A DNA stretch of 64,000 nucleotides from Synechococcus sp. NOUM97013 (GTDB lineage: Bacteria > Cyanobacteriota > Cyanobacteriia > PCC-6307 > Cyanobiaceae): the NCBI RefSeq assembly GCF_014279815.1, contig NZ_CP047941.1, positions 1,240,001 to 1,304,000 of the forward strand, given 5' to 3'. The notes under the pieces were generated by a model. The model saw only the letters and a list, made by a program, of their open reading frames with translations. It searched no databases and was not told the origin of the DNA. Position 1 is the stretch's first letter; every line of letters begins with the position of its first letter. A program made the position numbers and the translations under genes. Below are positions 1-10,283 of this stretch, piece after piece.

Positions 1-91
1 TGCCGGTCATCTGATTGATGTGCTGCTCGCGCAGGCTCCTGAGCACACCGGCCGGTTTCTGGCCTGGGACGGTCAGGTCATCCCCTGGTAA
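1..91 (+). CDS. Short-chain dehydrogenase/reductase, C-terminal fragment
   Basis: Only the last 30 codons are inside the window, in the frame starting at base 2, ending with TAA at 89-91. The tail reads GRFLAWDGQVIPW, which resembles the end of C-factor-like short-chain dehydrogenases of cyanobacteria, where a Gly-Arg-Phe segment is followed by a Trp-Asp-Gly and a terminal Pro-Trp. The Rossmann fold and the YxxxK active site lie outside the window, so the assignment rests on this tail alone. The gene runs tail to tail into the DUF2237 gene and shares 19 bases with it. Confidence 0.5.
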   Translation, partial: AGHLIDVLLAQAPEHTGRFLAWDGQVIPW

Positions 92-480
92 GCGCAGGCT
101 TTCAACAACTCCAGAGGAATCACATCCGTTGCACTGAACGCTGTGGCTTCAAGCCTCACGGGTGGGGCCATCCCATCGTCGTGGGCCTGTTTCCAACGTG
201 GAGCGCAGACGCACCAGTGATCGCCGGGTCGAAGCCCTGGGAATGAAAAGGCCGGCACCGGCGTACTGAGATCGTTGCCCTGGGCTTTGCTGTAGCTGAG
301 AAAGCTTTCGGTCATCACACAGCAGACGCTGTGTTGTCCGAGATCTGCAACATCTGAGCGACAGAAGCCATCGCGGAACCATCCGGTCATCGGTTCACAG
401 CTGCAGAGCTCGAGAGGGGAGCCAAGAACGTTCAGATCGCTGTTCTGGTCAGCATTCTGGGCAGATGACTCGGAGCTCAT
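73..480 (-). CDS. DUF2237 family protein
   Basis: A 135-residue protein matching DUF2237 (YbdF-like): an NVLG start of domain, a CSCEPMTGWFRDGFC block, VCCVMTESFL, GNDLSTP, FPGLRPGDHWCVCAPRW and an APPVRLEAT segment follow one another in the family order. Several cysteines are conserved (in the CSC, GFC, VCC and CVC blocks), which hints at metal or redox chemistry, but no function is established for the family. I start at the ATG at 478-480; an in-frame start 54 bases further out (534) would add 18 residues of atypical sequence. The 3' end overlaps the dehydrogenase fragment. About 110 bases separate it from the divergent small gene at 592. Confidence 0.85.
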   Translation of the reverse strand: MSSESSAQNADQNSDLNVLGSPLELCSCEPMTGWFRDGFCRSDVADLGQHSVCCVMTESFLSYSKAQGNDLSTPVPAFSFPGLRPGDHWCVCAPRWKQAHDDGMAPPVRLEATAFSATDVIPLELLKACAYQGMT

Positions 481-591
481 GATGAAGCAGAAACCCCCAG
501 GAGTCTGCCGAAGGAGTGGCACATTGCGCGACAAGGTGGTTGACGGATCCCGGGGGCTAGGCGTTAAAGGTCAATCAGTCATGCCTCCTCG

Positions 592-822
592 ATGGATTGG
601 GAGTTCACTGAAGACGCGGCGTTCCTCGCCCTCTGCGATGCCTTCCGCGAGAGCGGAGAGTCCTCGGCCATTGAGTTCTTGGCCAACGGGGAAGGCGCAT
701 TCCATTTCCAGGATCTTGCGCAAAATGCGGCAGGGGAAGGAATTGACCTGAGCGAGTCAAGTGCTCTTGAGGAGTTTCAGCAAGAAGTGATCGACACGAT
801 GGAGAAGCTCTGCCAAGACTGA
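592..822 (+). CDS. Small acidic conserved-type hypothetical protein
   Basis: A 76-residue, strongly acidic protein (many Glu and Asp, few Lys or Arg) beginning MDWEFTEDAAFLALCDAF and ending in KLCQD. It has no signal peptide or membrane segment and looks like a small helical soluble protein. I do not recognise a family. The frame is open, has balanced codon use and sits alone between a divergent and a convergent gene, which supports a real gene. No clear ribosome binding site precedes the ATG. Function unknown. Confidence 0.55.
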   Translation: MDWEFTEDAAFLALCDAFRESGESSAIEFLANGEGAFHFQDLAQNAAGEGIDLSESSALEEFQQEVIDTMEKLCQD

Positions 823-854
823 TCGGCAGAGCTCCATCCAATTCGCGGCTCGGG

Positions 855-1127
855 TCAGCCGTAGAAGAAGCTGATTTCCTTGTCTTTCAGACCCTCCCAG
901 CCTGCAGCGATCAGTCGCCCATTCAGGGTGTCCTGATCGAAATGCTTCGCGCCTGTGCGAACCACGCGATTGCGCATCGATTTGCGCACACCGCTGCGTT
1001 TGCGCTGGCCCTCGAGATCCATCACCTCCCGGTAAAGCATCAGCATCTCTGCGGGCAGCGCAGAACCGTCGAGATCGATGCCGGCAGCAATGGCCTTGTC
1101 GATGGCGTCAGGCCCACTCAGATCCAT
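855..1127 (-). CDS. Conserved picocyanobacterial hypothetical protein
   Basis: A 90-residue basic protein from MDLSGPDAIDKAIAAGIDLDG to a FFYG end, with a central Arg/Lys-rich stretch (QRKRSGVRKSMRNRVVR) that could contact nucleic acid. I recall similar short proteins in marine Synechococcus, but no named domain. The frame stays open upstream to 1175; I chose the ATG at 1127 because the extra 16 residues look non-coding. It lies 66 bases downstream of metH on the same strand and may be its last co-transcribed gene. Function unknown. Confidence 0.6.
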   Translation of the reverse strand: MDLSGPDAIDKAIAAGIDLDGSALPAEMLMLYREVMDLEGQRKRSGVRKSMRNRVVRTGAKHFDQDTLNGRLIAAGWEGLKDKEISFFYG

Positions 1128-1193
1128 GGTGGTTGAACAGTTGATGGCCGCAGCAGTCTGCAGCAGCCACCTCACTGGGTCGGGACCGATGTA

Positions 1194-4100
1194 TCAGGCA
1201 CTGAAGTAGCGAGCTGTGCTGTGCAGGGCCACTAGGGCAGTGGTGCTCTGCTCCGGATGGAGCTGGTCGCTTTCATCCATGCTGAGTCCGATCCGCTCGG
1301 CGCCCAGCCAAAGCAGCTGTTGACGCGAATCGGAAACATTGGGGCACGCCGGATAACCAAAGGAATAACGACTGCCCCTGTAACGCTGGGCCAGAACATC
1401 GCGCAGTGGCATTCCCTGAGCGTCCGCAAAGCCGCATTCACGGCGGATGCGGGCATGGGTCCATTCGGCCAGTGCTTCGGCCATCTGAACCGCTAATCCA
1501 TGGAAGTAGAGGTAATCGCTGTAGGAATCGGCTTCGAACAGGCGCTGAGCAAATAGCGAGGCCTGCTCACCCATGGTCACCGCCTGCATGGGGAGCACGT
1601 CAGTGGGGCGTCCGTTGTCGAGATCGCGATAGAAATCCGCGATGCAATATCTGTTTCCGCTTCGTTGGCGGGGAAGTGCGAAGCGTCCGAGCTCACGGGA
1701 ACCTTCCGGATTGAAGACCACCACCTCATTGCCATCGCGACCGCAGGGGAAATAGCCGTAGGCCACTGCCGGGTGCAGCAGTTGTTCTTCGACCGATCGC
1801 TTCAGCCACTGTTGGAGCACCGGCTCTGCCTTGGCCTCCAGGTCAGCCTCATAGGCTTCGCGCGATTGGCCTTTGGCCTTGCGCATCTGCCACTGCCCTG
1901 CAAACAGAGCCTGCCGATCGAGATAAGCGATCACCTCTTCGAGGGGAATCTCAGATTCACCCTGCAAAACTTTTGACCCCAGGAAGACCGGCTGAACAGC
2001 CACCTCCTCTGGAACTGTGGCTGAGCGCTCGCTACTGAACGGTTCTGATGCAGCTGCTTCGTCTTGATCGGTTTCACTGCTGCTGGCAGACGGTGACGCG
2101 GCGCTGTCGTCTTCGCCATTAGTTTCACCGCCGAGGGAGATGCCGTCGGGTGTGCCGTTCTTGAACCCCTGGATGTTGTCCCAACTGTCGGACTGTTGTG
2201 CATCCACGTAGGCATCCATGAACCGGAGGTCAGTGAAGGCATCGCGGCCGTAAATCACTTTTCCGTCATAGACCTCACTGCAGTCTTTATTGACAAATCG
2301 AGGAGTTAAAGCAGCTCCTCCAAGAATCACAGGAACGTTGATGCCGGCGTCATTAAATGCCGATAAATTATCTTTCATGAAAGCTGTTGATTTCACCAAA
2401 AGGCCGCTCATAGCGATGCAGTCAGCCTGATGCTCTTGTTGTGCAGCAATAATGGCGCCAACGTCCTGCTTGATCCCGAGATTGATCACCTCATAGCCGT
2501 TATTGGTGAGGATAATATCAACAAGATTTTTGCCGATGTCGTGAACATCCCCCTTGACAGTGGCAATTAGGAATTTTGCTTTCGCAGATCGTTCCCCTTC
2601 AGATTTCTCCATGTGGGGTTCAAGAAAAGCCACAGCGGCTTTCATTGTTTCTGCCGACTGCAAAACGAAAGGAAGCTGCATTTGGCCTGAGCCAAACAGT
2701 TCTCCAACCACCTTCATGCCATCGAGAAGGTAGGTGTTGACAATTTGAAGAGGTTTGTAGTGACCCAGTCCCTCGGTGAGGGCATCCTCAAGGCCAATCC
2801 GTTCTCCATCAATAATGTGTTGCTTCAGGCGCTCTTCCACCGGCAGGTCGGCCAGCGATGGTCCAGAGGACCGTGCGTCCTTGGTTGAGACACCTTCAAA
2901 CAGCTTTGTGAGCTCTGTCAGTGGATCGTAAGAGCACACATCACCATCAAAGCGCCGGGCATCATTGATGAGATCCCGGCAAACCTGCTGATGAGCTTCA
3001 TCGATCTTGATCAGGGGAAGAATCTTGGCCGGTGAGACAATCGCTGCGTCCATTCCTGCTTCGCAGCAGTCGTGGAGGAACACTGAATTGAGTGTGATGC
3101 GTGCCGCAGGGGAAAGGCCAAAGCTCACATTGGACACACCAAGAACCACATGCACGCCTGGCAGTTCATTGCGGATTCTGCGAATGGATTCAATGGTTTC
3201 GATGCCGTTGCGGCGGTCTTCCTCAATGCCTGTTGAGATTGGTAATGCCAGAGGGTCATAGAAAATTTCCCTGGCGGGGATACCAAACTCCACAGCGTCG
3301 CGGTAGGCACGCTTGGCGATCGCAACTTTCTTCTCGGCCGTTCTCGCCATGCCATCTTCATCGATGGTGCCGATGACGACGCCAGCACCGTATCGACGTG
3401 CGATTTCTAAAACTTTGAAAAATCGTTCATCGCCATCTTCATAGTTGGTGGAGTTGAGAATGCACTTTCCACCAGCAACTTTCAGACCTGCTTCCATTTT
3501 TTGCCACTCCGTGGAGTCAAGCATCAGAGGAAGATTCACGTTGGTGACCACCCGGCTCACCAATGCGTGCATGTCTTTTTCACCATCGCGGCCGACATAG
3601 TCAACGTTGACATCGAGGACGTGGGCATTTTCCTTGACCTGTCCTCGCGCGACAGCCACAAGTCCGTCCCAGTCCTCTTCGTTAAGCAACTCACGAACTT
3701 TTTTCGATCCGCTGGCGTTCAGCCGTTCTCCAATGATCAGGAATGAATTGTCCTGAAGATAAGGAGTGGCACCGTAGATCGAGGATGCGGCTGGCTCGTA
3801 GCTGAATTTTTGGCGTTCAAGATGATGCTTTCTCACATCTCTATGCGCCGGCGTCAATTCGGTGGAGATCTCTGAAAGCGATTGGATGTGGGCAGGGGTG
3901 GTGCCACAGCATCCACCGATTACCTGCACGCCCAGATCTTGCACGAAGTGCATCAACTGCATCTTCAGCTCGATCGGCGTGAGTCGGTAGTGCGCCACCC
4001 CGCCGATGTTTTCCGGCAGTCCTGCATTGGGGATGCAACTCACCACAAAGGGTGAATGTTCCGACAGATATTTGATGTGCTCCTTCATCTGCTCCGGTCC

Positions 4101-4820
4101 CGTGGCGCAGTTCAGACCGAGAACGTCAATCGGGAACGGTTCCAGGATGGAGACAACCGCTGCAATGTCGGAACCCACCAGCATCGTGCCGGTGGTTTCC
4201 ATCGTCACAGAGACCATCAGGGGTCGACGTTCACCACTGGCTTCAAATGCATCCTCGACGCCCTGCAGCGCCGCCTTGATCTGAAGAACGTCCTGACAGG
4301 TCTCAATGATGAACAGATCTACGTCGCCAGCAAGCAGTCCGGCGGCCTGATCGCGGAATGACGCGCGCAGGGTGTCGAAATCGATGTGTCCCAGCGTCGG
4401 CAGCTTGGTCGTCGGCCCCATGGACCCTGCGACGAAACGCGGTTTGTCAGCCGTGCTGTATTCATCGGCCAACTCCCGGGCCAGTTCCGCGGCCCGCTTG
4501 TTCAAGGCGTAGGCGTGCTCTTCGAGGCCGTACTCCGCCAGCACTACCGATGCTGCACCAAAGGTGTCCGTTTCGATCACATCGCAGCCAGCATCGAGGA
4601 ACTGTCGATGCACCGCCTGCACTGCATCAGGCTTGGTGATCACCAGATTTTCGTTGCAACCCTCCAGGGCTTCTCCACCAAAATCATCGGCACTGAGGTC
4701 CAACTGCTGCAGGGAGGTGCCCGTAGCTCCGTCGAACACCAGCACCGGTCGACTTGGGTCGTGAAGTCGCGTCAGGAAGCGGGAGGACTCGGTGATGGTG
4801 TTGTTCTGGACTGCCTGCAT
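1194..4820 (-). CDS. metH: Cobalamin-dependent methionine synthase
   Basis: MetH moves a methyl group from methyltetrahydrofolate to homocysteine through bound cobalamin to make methionine in the cytoplasm. The 1208-residue chain has the full modular order: homocysteine-binding domain ([10 protein letters not shown] near the start, zinc-ligand GGCCGTTP near residue 310), pterin-binding domain ([12 protein letters not shown] onward), cobalamin cap and binding domain with the cobalt-ligand motif DVHDIGKN near residue 758, and the AdoMet activation domain at the C terminus. A Ser/Glu/Asp-rich linker at roughly residues 890-945 separates the cobalamin and activation domains. I start at the ATG at 4820; two GTG codons precede it in frame. 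It is 85 bases downstream of ilvE on the same strand. A patch near 2280-2560 is visibly richer in A+T than the rest. Confidence 0.97.
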   Translation of the reverse strand: MQAVQNNTITESSRFLTRLHDPSRPVLVFDGATGTSLQQLDLSADDFGGEALEGCNENLVITKPDAVQAVHRQFLDAGCDVIETDTFGAASVVLAEYGLEEHAYALNKRAAELARELADEYSTADKPRFVAGSMGPTTKLPTLGHIDFDTLRASFRDQAAGLLAGDVDLFIIETCQDVLQIKAALQGVEDAFEASGERRPLMVSVTMETTGTMLVGSDIAAVVSILEPFPIDVLGLNCATGPEQMKEHIKYLSEHSPFVVSCIPNAGLPENIGGVAHYRLTPIELKMQLMHFVQDLGVQVIGGCCGTTPAHIQSLSEISTELTPAHRDVRKHHLERQKFSYEPAASSIYGATPYLQDNSFLIIGERLNASGSKKVRELLNEEDWDGLVAVARGQVKENAHVLDVNVDYVGRDGEKDMHALVSRVVTNVNLPLMLDSTEWQKMEAGLKVAGGKCILNSTNYEDGDERFFKVLEIARRYGAGVVIGTIDEDGMARTAEKKVAIAKRAYRDAVEFGIPAREIFYDPLALPISTGIEEDRRNGIETIESIRRIRNELPGVHVVLGVSNVSFGLSPAARITLNSVFLHDCCEAGMDAAIVSPAKILPLIKIDEAHQQVCRDLINDARRFDGDVCSYDPLTELTKLFEGVSTKDARSSGPSLADLPVEERLKQHIIDGERIGLEDALTEGLGHYKPLQIVNTYLLDGMKVVGELFGSGQMQLPFVLQSAETMKAAVAFLEPHMEKSEGERSAKAKFLIATVKGDVHDIGKNLVDIILTNNGYEVINLGIKQDVGAIIAAQQEHQADCIAMSGLLVKSTAFMKDNLSAFNDAGINVPVILGGAALTPRFVNKDCSEVYDGKVIYGRDAFTDLRFMDAYVDAQQSDSWDNIQGFKNGTPDGISLGGETNGEDDSAASPSASSSETDQDEAAASEPFSSERSATVPEEVAVQPVFLGSKVLQGESEIPLEEVIAYLDRQALFAGQWQMRKAKGQSREAYEADLEAKAEPVLQQWLKRSVEEQLLHPAVAYGYFPCGRDGNEVVVFNPEGSRELGRFALPRQRSGNRYCIADFYRDLDNGRPTDVLPMQAVTMGEQASLFAQRLFEADSYSDYLYFHGLAVQMAEALAEWTHARIRRECGFADAQGMPLRDVLAQRYRGSRYSFGYPACPNVSDSRQQLLWLGAERIGLSMDESDQLHPEQSTTALVALHSTARYFSA

Positions 4821-4905
4821 CACCACGCTTTAGATCCCACCATCCTAGGAACCGTCGGTGCTCAAGCTCGTGGACTAAGGCCTTCCTGGATGGTGTGAGG
4901 CCCCC

Positions 4906-5823
4906 TCAGCCGTCCAACTCAATTCGGGTCACCCAATGGGCGAATTGCTCGTCCCGGCCCTCGGTAATGGCCACCAGCTTGGTTCTCAGCGCCTCCATTA
5001 ATGGACGACGGTCCGAGAGCACGGTGGATTCCAGTTGGCGGATCGGACTGATCTTGGCCGCTGTGCCGGTGAGAAAGACCTCATCCGCGATGAACAACTC
5101 GGTTTTGTCGACAGGACGTTCGATCACTTCGATGCCCATGGTCTTGGCTAGCTCGATCACGCTGGCTCGCGTGATGCCCTCAAGGATGTCCTGATCCACA
5201 CCGGGAGTGATCAGCTTTCCATCGCGCACGATGAACAGGTTCATGCCGCTGGCTTCACTCACCTTGCCCCGGGTGTTCATCAGCAAGGCCTCATCGAAGC
5301 CGCTGGCAACCGCTTCAGTTTTGGCCAGTGAGCTGGTGATGTAGGCACCACTGATCTTTCCGCGCAATGGCAAGGAACGATCCTCCTGTCGTGTCCAACT
5401 GCTGATGCGGCAGCTCACCCCCTCGGGTGAGAGGTAATCCCCGAGCTCCAATCCATAAATCAGAAAATCGGTCTCGATGTTGTGGAGCCTCGGGGCGATG
5501 CCGAGATCACTGGTGTAAACGAACGGACGTAGATAAATCGGTGTGGTCGGCTTGTTGGCTCGCAGCATGGCCGTGAGGGCCTCCATCACGGTCTCTTCCG
5601 TGAGCTCCGCCATCAGCAGACGGGCGCTCTGTGACAGGCGCCGGGCATGCCGATCGGCTCGGAATAGCAGCATCCCTCCGGGCTTTCTTGGATCAGGAAT
5701 GGCGCGCATTCCACCAAAGGCTCCAGTTCCGTAATGGAGGGCATGGGTCGCCACTGAGACCTTGGCGTCCTCGAACGGAACGCAGCGTCCCTGGAACCAG
5801 GCGTATGGGAGGAACTGATGCAT
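4906..5823 (-). CDS. ilvE: Branched-chain amino acid aminotransferase
   Basis: A 305-residue class IV PLP aminotransferase that performs the last step of leucine, isoleucine and valine synthesis. Family features are the HALHYGTGAFGGMRA segment near residue 30, the likely PLP lysine in LRGKISGAYITSS, and the EASGMNLFIVRDG and EGITRASVIELA blocks. Its length matches the family. The start is the ATG at 5821-5823. It reads away from cobN across about 70 bases and is followed on the same strand by metH, so the two amino-acid genes are likely co-transcribed. Confidence 0.95.
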   Translation of the reverse strand: MHQFLPYAWFQGRCVPFEDAKVSVATHALHYGTGAFGGMRAIPDPRKPGGMLLFRADRHARRLSQSARLLMAELTEETVMEALTAMLRANKPTTPIYLRPFVYTSDLGIAPRLHNIETDFLIYGLELGDYLSPEGVSCRISSWTRQEDRSLPLRGKISGAYITSSLAKTEAVASGFDEALLMNTRGKVSEASGMNLFIVRDGKLITPGVDQDILEGITRASVIELAKTMGIEVIERPVDKTELFIADEVFLTGTAAKISPIRQLESTVLSDRRPLMEALRTKLVAITEGRDEQFAHWVTRIELDG

Positions 5824-5895
5824 CGCAGTGGATCCGTTGACCAGATCTTCTCACCCGTCAGTTCCCCATCGCTGTCTGCTCTGGAGAATGGAGGG

Positions 5896-8800
5896 ATGCA
5901 TCGCCTCAGCAGCCTCCCAGGAGCCGACACCGACGGGCCCATCGCCTTTGTGGAACAACCGAGTGCGTCGGTGATGTTTCTCACCAGCGCCAGTTCCGAC
6001 ATCTCTGCTCTGGCAAGGGTTCTGGATGATGCCAGCGACGGTCGCTGGGTCGATGCGATCAGAGCCTTACCCCTGGATGCGCTCACCCATCAAGCACAAA
6101 TTGATCACTACTTGTCGGAATGCACTCAGGCCACCCAATTGATCGTGGTGCGACTGCTGGGTGGTCGAGGTCACTGGTCCTATGGACTGGAGCAGTGTCG
6201 TCTTTGGCAGCAAGCCTCCCCCAATCGTCATTTGCTCGTTCTGGCCGGCACCACTGACCAGGAGCGGGATCTGCATGCACTTGGCAGTGTCCCCTTGCCC
6301 CTGGCTCGTTCCATGGCATGCCTGTTGCGCGAGGGTGGTGCGGAGAATCTGCGCAGCTGGCTGAAGGGAGTCGACTGGGTCCTCAGTTCGCGGTCACCCG
6401 ATTCCGCGGCTGCTGATGGCAATACATCTGATGGTCCCGATCTGCGAGTGATTGCATCACCGGATCCTGATCCGTTTGATTGGCGCGATGAACCCGGCCC
6501 CCGTGTGGGCGTTCTGCTCTATCGCGCTCATCGTCAGTCTGCGGATGTTCAGTGGTGTGAAGCCCTGCTCTCATCGCTGCGCCATCGCGGCCTGGCACCA
6601 CGGGCCCTCTGGGTGAGCAGCCTTCGTGATGCGGCGGTTCAGGAGGCCGTTCAGCGGCTCTATCGACAGCAGTCGGTGGAGGTGGTGATCACGGCCACAT
6701 CATTCGCCTCGGTTCAGTTTTCCGAAGCTGGTTTCGGCGCGCCGCTCTGGGATCAACTGGATCGTCCTGTGTTGCAGATGCTCAGTTCCGGACGACCACG
6801 CGATCGCTGGCTGAATTCATTTCAGGGCCTCGATCCGGTTGACCTGTCCCTTCAGGTGGTGCTCCCTGAGCTCGATGGGCGAGTCACCACACGCATTGGC
6901 GCTTTTCGTGAGGTGGACCATGCCGACCCACAGCTGTGCACAGCTGTGAAACGGCTGGAGCCAGATCCAGATGGCCTGGCCTGGATTGCCGATCACGTCA
7001 GGGCCTGGAGTGAGCTCAGATCCACCCCGGTTCAGGAGCGTCGACTCGGGCTTGTGCTGGCCAATTACCCACTTCGTAACGGACGCCTGGCCAACGGCGT
7101 CGGTTTGGACACCCCGGCGAGTTGTTTAAACATCCTGCGCTGGCTCAAGCACGCCGGCTTCAACCTCGGGCCGCGATCGCTGCCCGAGAACTCCGACGCG
7201 CTGATGGCGCTTCTTCTCGCCGGCCGGACCAATGACCCTGAAAGTGATCACAGACCTCCGCTGACCCATCTACCACTGGAGGACTATCTGGTGTGGTGGA
7301 ACGGCTTGCCTGAAGCGGCGAGGGTGCCGATCCAAGCCCGTTGGGGTGCTCCGGAGTCAGCCGAGGATCTGGAACCGAAGGGATTTGCCATTCATGGCGT
7401 CGCTTTCGGGCACGTGGTGGTTTTAGTGCAGCCCAGTCGGGGTTACGACCCGGATCAACTCAGTGATCTGCATTCCCCGGATCTCCCACCACCGCATCGC
7501 TATCTCGCGCAGTACCTCTGGCTTCGCCAGAAGCACCATTGCCAGCTGATGGTGCATGTGGGCAAACACGGTAGTGCTGAGTGGCTTCCTGGCAAATCCA
7601 TCGGCTTGAGTTCGGCCTGTGCGCCTGCCCTGGCTTTGGGATCCATTCCCAATGTCTATCCCTTCATCGTCAATGATCCAGGCGAGGGGTCTCAGGCCAA
7701 GCGACGCGGTCAGGCGGTGATCGTCGATCACCTCACACCACCGTTGGGACGTGCGGGACTGCACGGAGATTTGCTGGCGCTGGAAACACTGCTCGATGAG
7801 TACATCGAAGCGCGTCAGCTGGGTGCATCCCGTTGTGAACTGCTGGAATGCCAGCTCGTGGAGTTGTTAAGGCGGCTGGAGTGGCCATCGTTGGCAGAAC
7901 AACGACCTGACGCTGATCAGCAAGCGGATTTCGCGTCACTGCTTGAGCAGGTGGAGACCTACCTCTGCGAACTCAAGGAAGCCCAGATCCGCACGGGTCT
8001 GCACCGTCTTGGAGAAGCAGTCGAGTCATCAAAACTGGCTGAACTGTTGTTGGCCATTGCACGCTCGCCGGCAACGGATCGCCCTGGGCTTACCCAGTGG
8101 ATGGCGTCGCATCTTGGTCTTCGCTGCGATCCATGGTGTGACGAGGACGGCAAGCGTCTCGAACCGGAGGACGTTCGCCTCCTGGAGCGCTACGGCTGTG
8201 CATCCCCGCGTCGTTTGAGCGATGCCGTCGCGTGGATCGAGGTGCAGGCCACGGAACTTCTTTTGCTGATCACGCAGGGCATGGATGGCGCAGACGGTGT
8301 GGATTCCTCATCACTGCTCCCCTGTTTCCGTGAACAACTCCAATCCAGTCCTTTGCCGGAGCCTCTGCAGTTCATCAAGGCTGATCTCTGGCCCCGTCTT
8401 ACGGCCTGCGCACAACGGGAACGGGATGCAGTGCTTGCGGCTGCCAACGGTCAGCGGATACCGGCTGGTCCATCGGGTGCGCCCACCCGTGGACGAGACG
8501 ATGTGCTCCCGACAGGCCGCAATTTTTACTCTGTGGATCTGCGTGGCCTGCCCACGGAAGCCGCCTGGGATCTTGGTCGGCGCAGCGCGGAGCAATTGAT
8601 CGAGCTGTACGAGCTGGAGGAAGGCGAACCGCTTCGTCACCTTGCCCTGTCCGTCTGGGGAACAGCCACCATGCGCAACGGTGGCGAAGACATTGCCCAG
8701 ATGTTCGCTCTGCTTGGCGTCCGACCGGTCTGGGATGGTCCGACCCGACGCATGGTGGATCTGGAGGTGATTCCGGTTTCGCTGCTTGATCGTCCGCGCG

Positions 8801-9684
8801 TGGATGTGACCCTGCGCATGTCAGGCCTGTTCCGTGACGCCTTTCCCCAGTTGCTGGGGTGGGTGGACCGCGCACTGGAGATGGTGGCAGCATTGGATGA
8901 ATCTGACCAGGACAATCCCCTGGCCGGCCTGACCCGTGTTGAGGGTCCTCAGTCCCGGTTGTTTGGCTCAGCCCCAGGTGCCTACGGGGCAGGCCTCCAG
9001 GCTTTGATCGATTCCGGCCAGTGGGAGCAGCGCGATGACCTGGGAGAGGCTTACGTGGCGTGGAGTGCCTGGCGCTACGACGGCACTGCTAATGCCCATC
9101 GTGATCGCGATGGCTTGGAATCGGCCCTGAAATCCGTACAGGTGGTTCTGCACAACCAGGACAACCGTGAGCACGACCTGCTCGACTCCGACGATTACTA
9201 CCAGTTTCAGGGAGGTCTATCGGCTGCTGTGTCCAAGGTCAGCGGTCAAACGCCCAGCCTGATGTTTGCAGATCATTCCCGTCGGGAACGGTTACGCATC
9301 CATGCATTGGACCGAGAGATCGACAAGGTGGTGCGCAGCCGCTTGCTCAACCCCCGTTGGATTGAGGGCATGAAACAACACGGTTACAAGGGTGCGTTTG
9401 AGATGGGGGCCAGCCTGGATTATCTGTTCGCCTACGACGCCACCACAGGAGCAGTGCCCGACTGGTGCTACGAACAGATTGCTGAGCGCTGGCTCTTGAA
9501 TCCAGACGTTCGGGCCTTTCTGCTCAACTGCAACCCCTGGGTGCTGAGGGATATGGCAGAGCGCTGTCTCGAAGCCTCAACACGCCAGCTTTGGAGTGAC
9601 GCCGATCCAACCCAGCTCGATGCGATCCGCACAGTGCTGTTGGAATCAGAACGCGCCGTTGAAGCCGGGGGCTTGAACGGATAA
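5896..9684 (+). CDS. cobN: Cobaltochelatase subunit CobN
   Basis: Large subunit of the ATP-dependent cobalt chelatase that inserts cobalt into the corrin ring during cobalamin-type cofactor synthesis. The 1262-residue chain belongs to the CobN/BchH family: GKHGSAEWLPGKS near residue 555 and VWGTATMRNGGEDIAQM near residue 920 are its signatures, and ANAHRDRDGLE and FEMGASLDYLFAYDATTG lie near the C terminus. The N terminus (MHRLSSLPGADTDG) fits cyanobacterial CobN. I use the ATG at 5896, preceded by GGAG-type bases, although the frame opens at 5818, where it would overlap the ilvE start. CobS/CobT partners are not here; in cyanobacteria the ChlI/ChlD subunits are often assumed to take that role. 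Confidence 0.93.
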   Translation: MHRLSSLPGADTDGPIAFVEQPSASVMFLTSASSDISALARVLDDASDGRWVDAIRALPLDALTHQAQIDHYLSECTQATQLIVVRLLGGRGHWSYGLEQCRLWQQASPNRHLLVLAGTTDQERDLHALGSVPLPLARSMACLLREGGAENLRSWLKGVDWVLSSRSPDSAAADGNTSDGPDLRVIASPDPDPFDWRDEPGPRVGVLLYRAHRQSADVQWCEALLSSLRHRGLAPRALWVSSLRDAAVQEAVQRLYRQQSVEVVITATSFASVQFSEAGFGAPLWDQLDRPVLQMLSSGRPRDRWLNSFQGLDPVDLSLQVVLPELDGRVTTRIGAFREVDHADPQLCTAVKRLEPDPDGLAWIADHVRAWSELRSTPVQERRLGLVLANYPLRNGRLANGVGLDTPASCLNILRWLKHAGFNLGPRSLPENSDALMALLLAGRTNDPESDHRPPLTHLPLEDYLVWWNGLPEAARVPIQARWGAPESAEDLEPKGFAIHGVAFGHVVVLVQPSRGYDPDQLSDLHSPDLPPPHRYLAQYLWLRQKHHCQLMVHVGKHGSAEWLPGKSIGLSSACAPALALGSIPNVYPFIVNDPGEGSQAKRRGQAVIVDHLTPPLGRAGLHGDLLALETLLDEYIEARQLGASRCELLECQLVELLRRLEWPSLAEQRPDADQQADFASLLEQVETYLCELKEAQIRTGLHRLGEAVESSKLAELLLAIARSPATDRPGLTQWMASHLGLRCDPWCDEDGKRLEPEDVRLLERYGCASPRRLSDAVAWIEVQATELLLLITQGMDGADGVDSSSLLPCFREQLQSSPLPEPLQFIKADLWPRLTACAQRERDAVLAAANGQRIPAGPSGAPTRGRDDVLPTGRNFYSVDLRGLPTEAAWDLGRRSAEQLIELYELEEGEPLRHLALSVWGTATMRNGGEDIAQMFALLGVRPVWDGPTRRMVDLEVIPVSLLDRPRVDVTLRMSGLFRDAFPQLLGWVDRALEMVAALDESDQDNPLAGLTRVEGPQSRLFGSAPGAYGAGLQALIDSGQWEQRDDLGEAYVAWSAWRYDGTANAHRDRDGLESALKSVQVVLHNQDNREHDLLDSDDYYQFQGGLSAAVSKVSGQTPSLMFADHSRRERLRIHALDREIDKVVRSRLLNPRWIEGMKQHGYKGAFEMGASLDYLFAYDATTGAVPDWCYEQIAERWLLNPDVRAFLLNCNPWVLRDMAERCLEASTRQLWSDADPTQLDAIRTVLLESERAVEAGGLNG

Positions 9685-9692
9685 CGGCAGCT

Positions 9693-10256
9693 TCAGTTGT
9701 TCAGATCCCGCACCATCGCCCGGAATGGATCAATGGATCCAGCAGCCGTGCTCTTGCTGCTGGAGGTGGGAGTAGACGCTGTGGCTTCTTCCGTGGGCTT
9801 CAACTCCTCTTTGCGCGCCACAGGGGCGGCATCCTTCGCTGAGGGTGTGTTCACACCGGCCTGGGTCAGCGCGCTTCCCTTGAGCTTCTGATCCAGCTCA
9901 GTCTGGGTCATCGTCTCGGCAAAGGTCTTCTTCACGGGTTTGGGAATCCCGTCCTTGATGAGGCTGTTGTCCTCCTGGATCACTTTGACGTCGCCAAGGC
10001 CTTCACTGCGCTTGTCGACTTTGAGGTCCATGGCATCCACCTCGGTGACCAGCTCCTTGCCACCAGGACTGTCGAGGGTGCCGGGAAAGGTGCGACGAAT
10101 GGTCTTGGCTTCGCGCATGTAATCGCGGTTGCCAAGGGAGGACGAGCTGTCGCTGTCGAGGAAAAAGGCTTCAGGCTTGGGTTTCTCTGCCTTCGGGCCA
10201 CTGGATGGCTCGTTTTGATCCGAATTGGAGTTGAGCAGACGATCGAGGAAACCCAT
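9693..10256 (-). CDS. Hypothetical protein, hydrophilic and low-complexity
   Basis: A 187-residue hydrophilic protein starting MGFLDRLLNSNSDQ. It has a Ser-rich segment (FLDSDSSSSLGNRDYMREAK), a central part with TFPGTLDSPGGKELV, and a Thr/Ser/Ala-rich tail ending FRAMVRDLNN. There is no signal peptide and no recognised catalytic motif, and much of the chain is probably disordered. The short N-terminal GFLDRLL helix could be amphipathic. It is the last gene of the minus-strand run that begins with uvrC, and it meets cobN tail to tail with 8 bases between stops. Function unknown. Confidence 0.65.
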   Translation of the reverse strand: MGFLDRLLNSNSDQNEPSSGPKAEKPKPEAFFLDSDSSSSLGNRDYMREAKTIRRTFPGTLDSPGGKELVTEVDAMDLKVDKRSEGLGDVKVIQEDNSLIKDGIPKPVKKTFAETMTQTELDQKLKGSALTQAGVNTPSAKDAAPVARKEELKPTEEATASTPTSSSKSTAAGSIDPFRAMVRDLNN

Positions 10257-10283
10257 ACCCACGGTCAGGGACGTTCGTCGAAC

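Noticed and set aside
4821-5895. Cobalamin riboswitch near metH or cobN
   Set aside because: The gaps are about 85 and 72 bases and contain no B12-box-like sequence; a full riboswitch needs around 200 bases.
5896-9684. Magnesium chelatase subunit ChlH instead of CobN
   Set aside because: The chain is shorter than ChlH, the N terminus resembles cyanobacterial CobN, and the neighbour is metH rather than chlorophyll genes.
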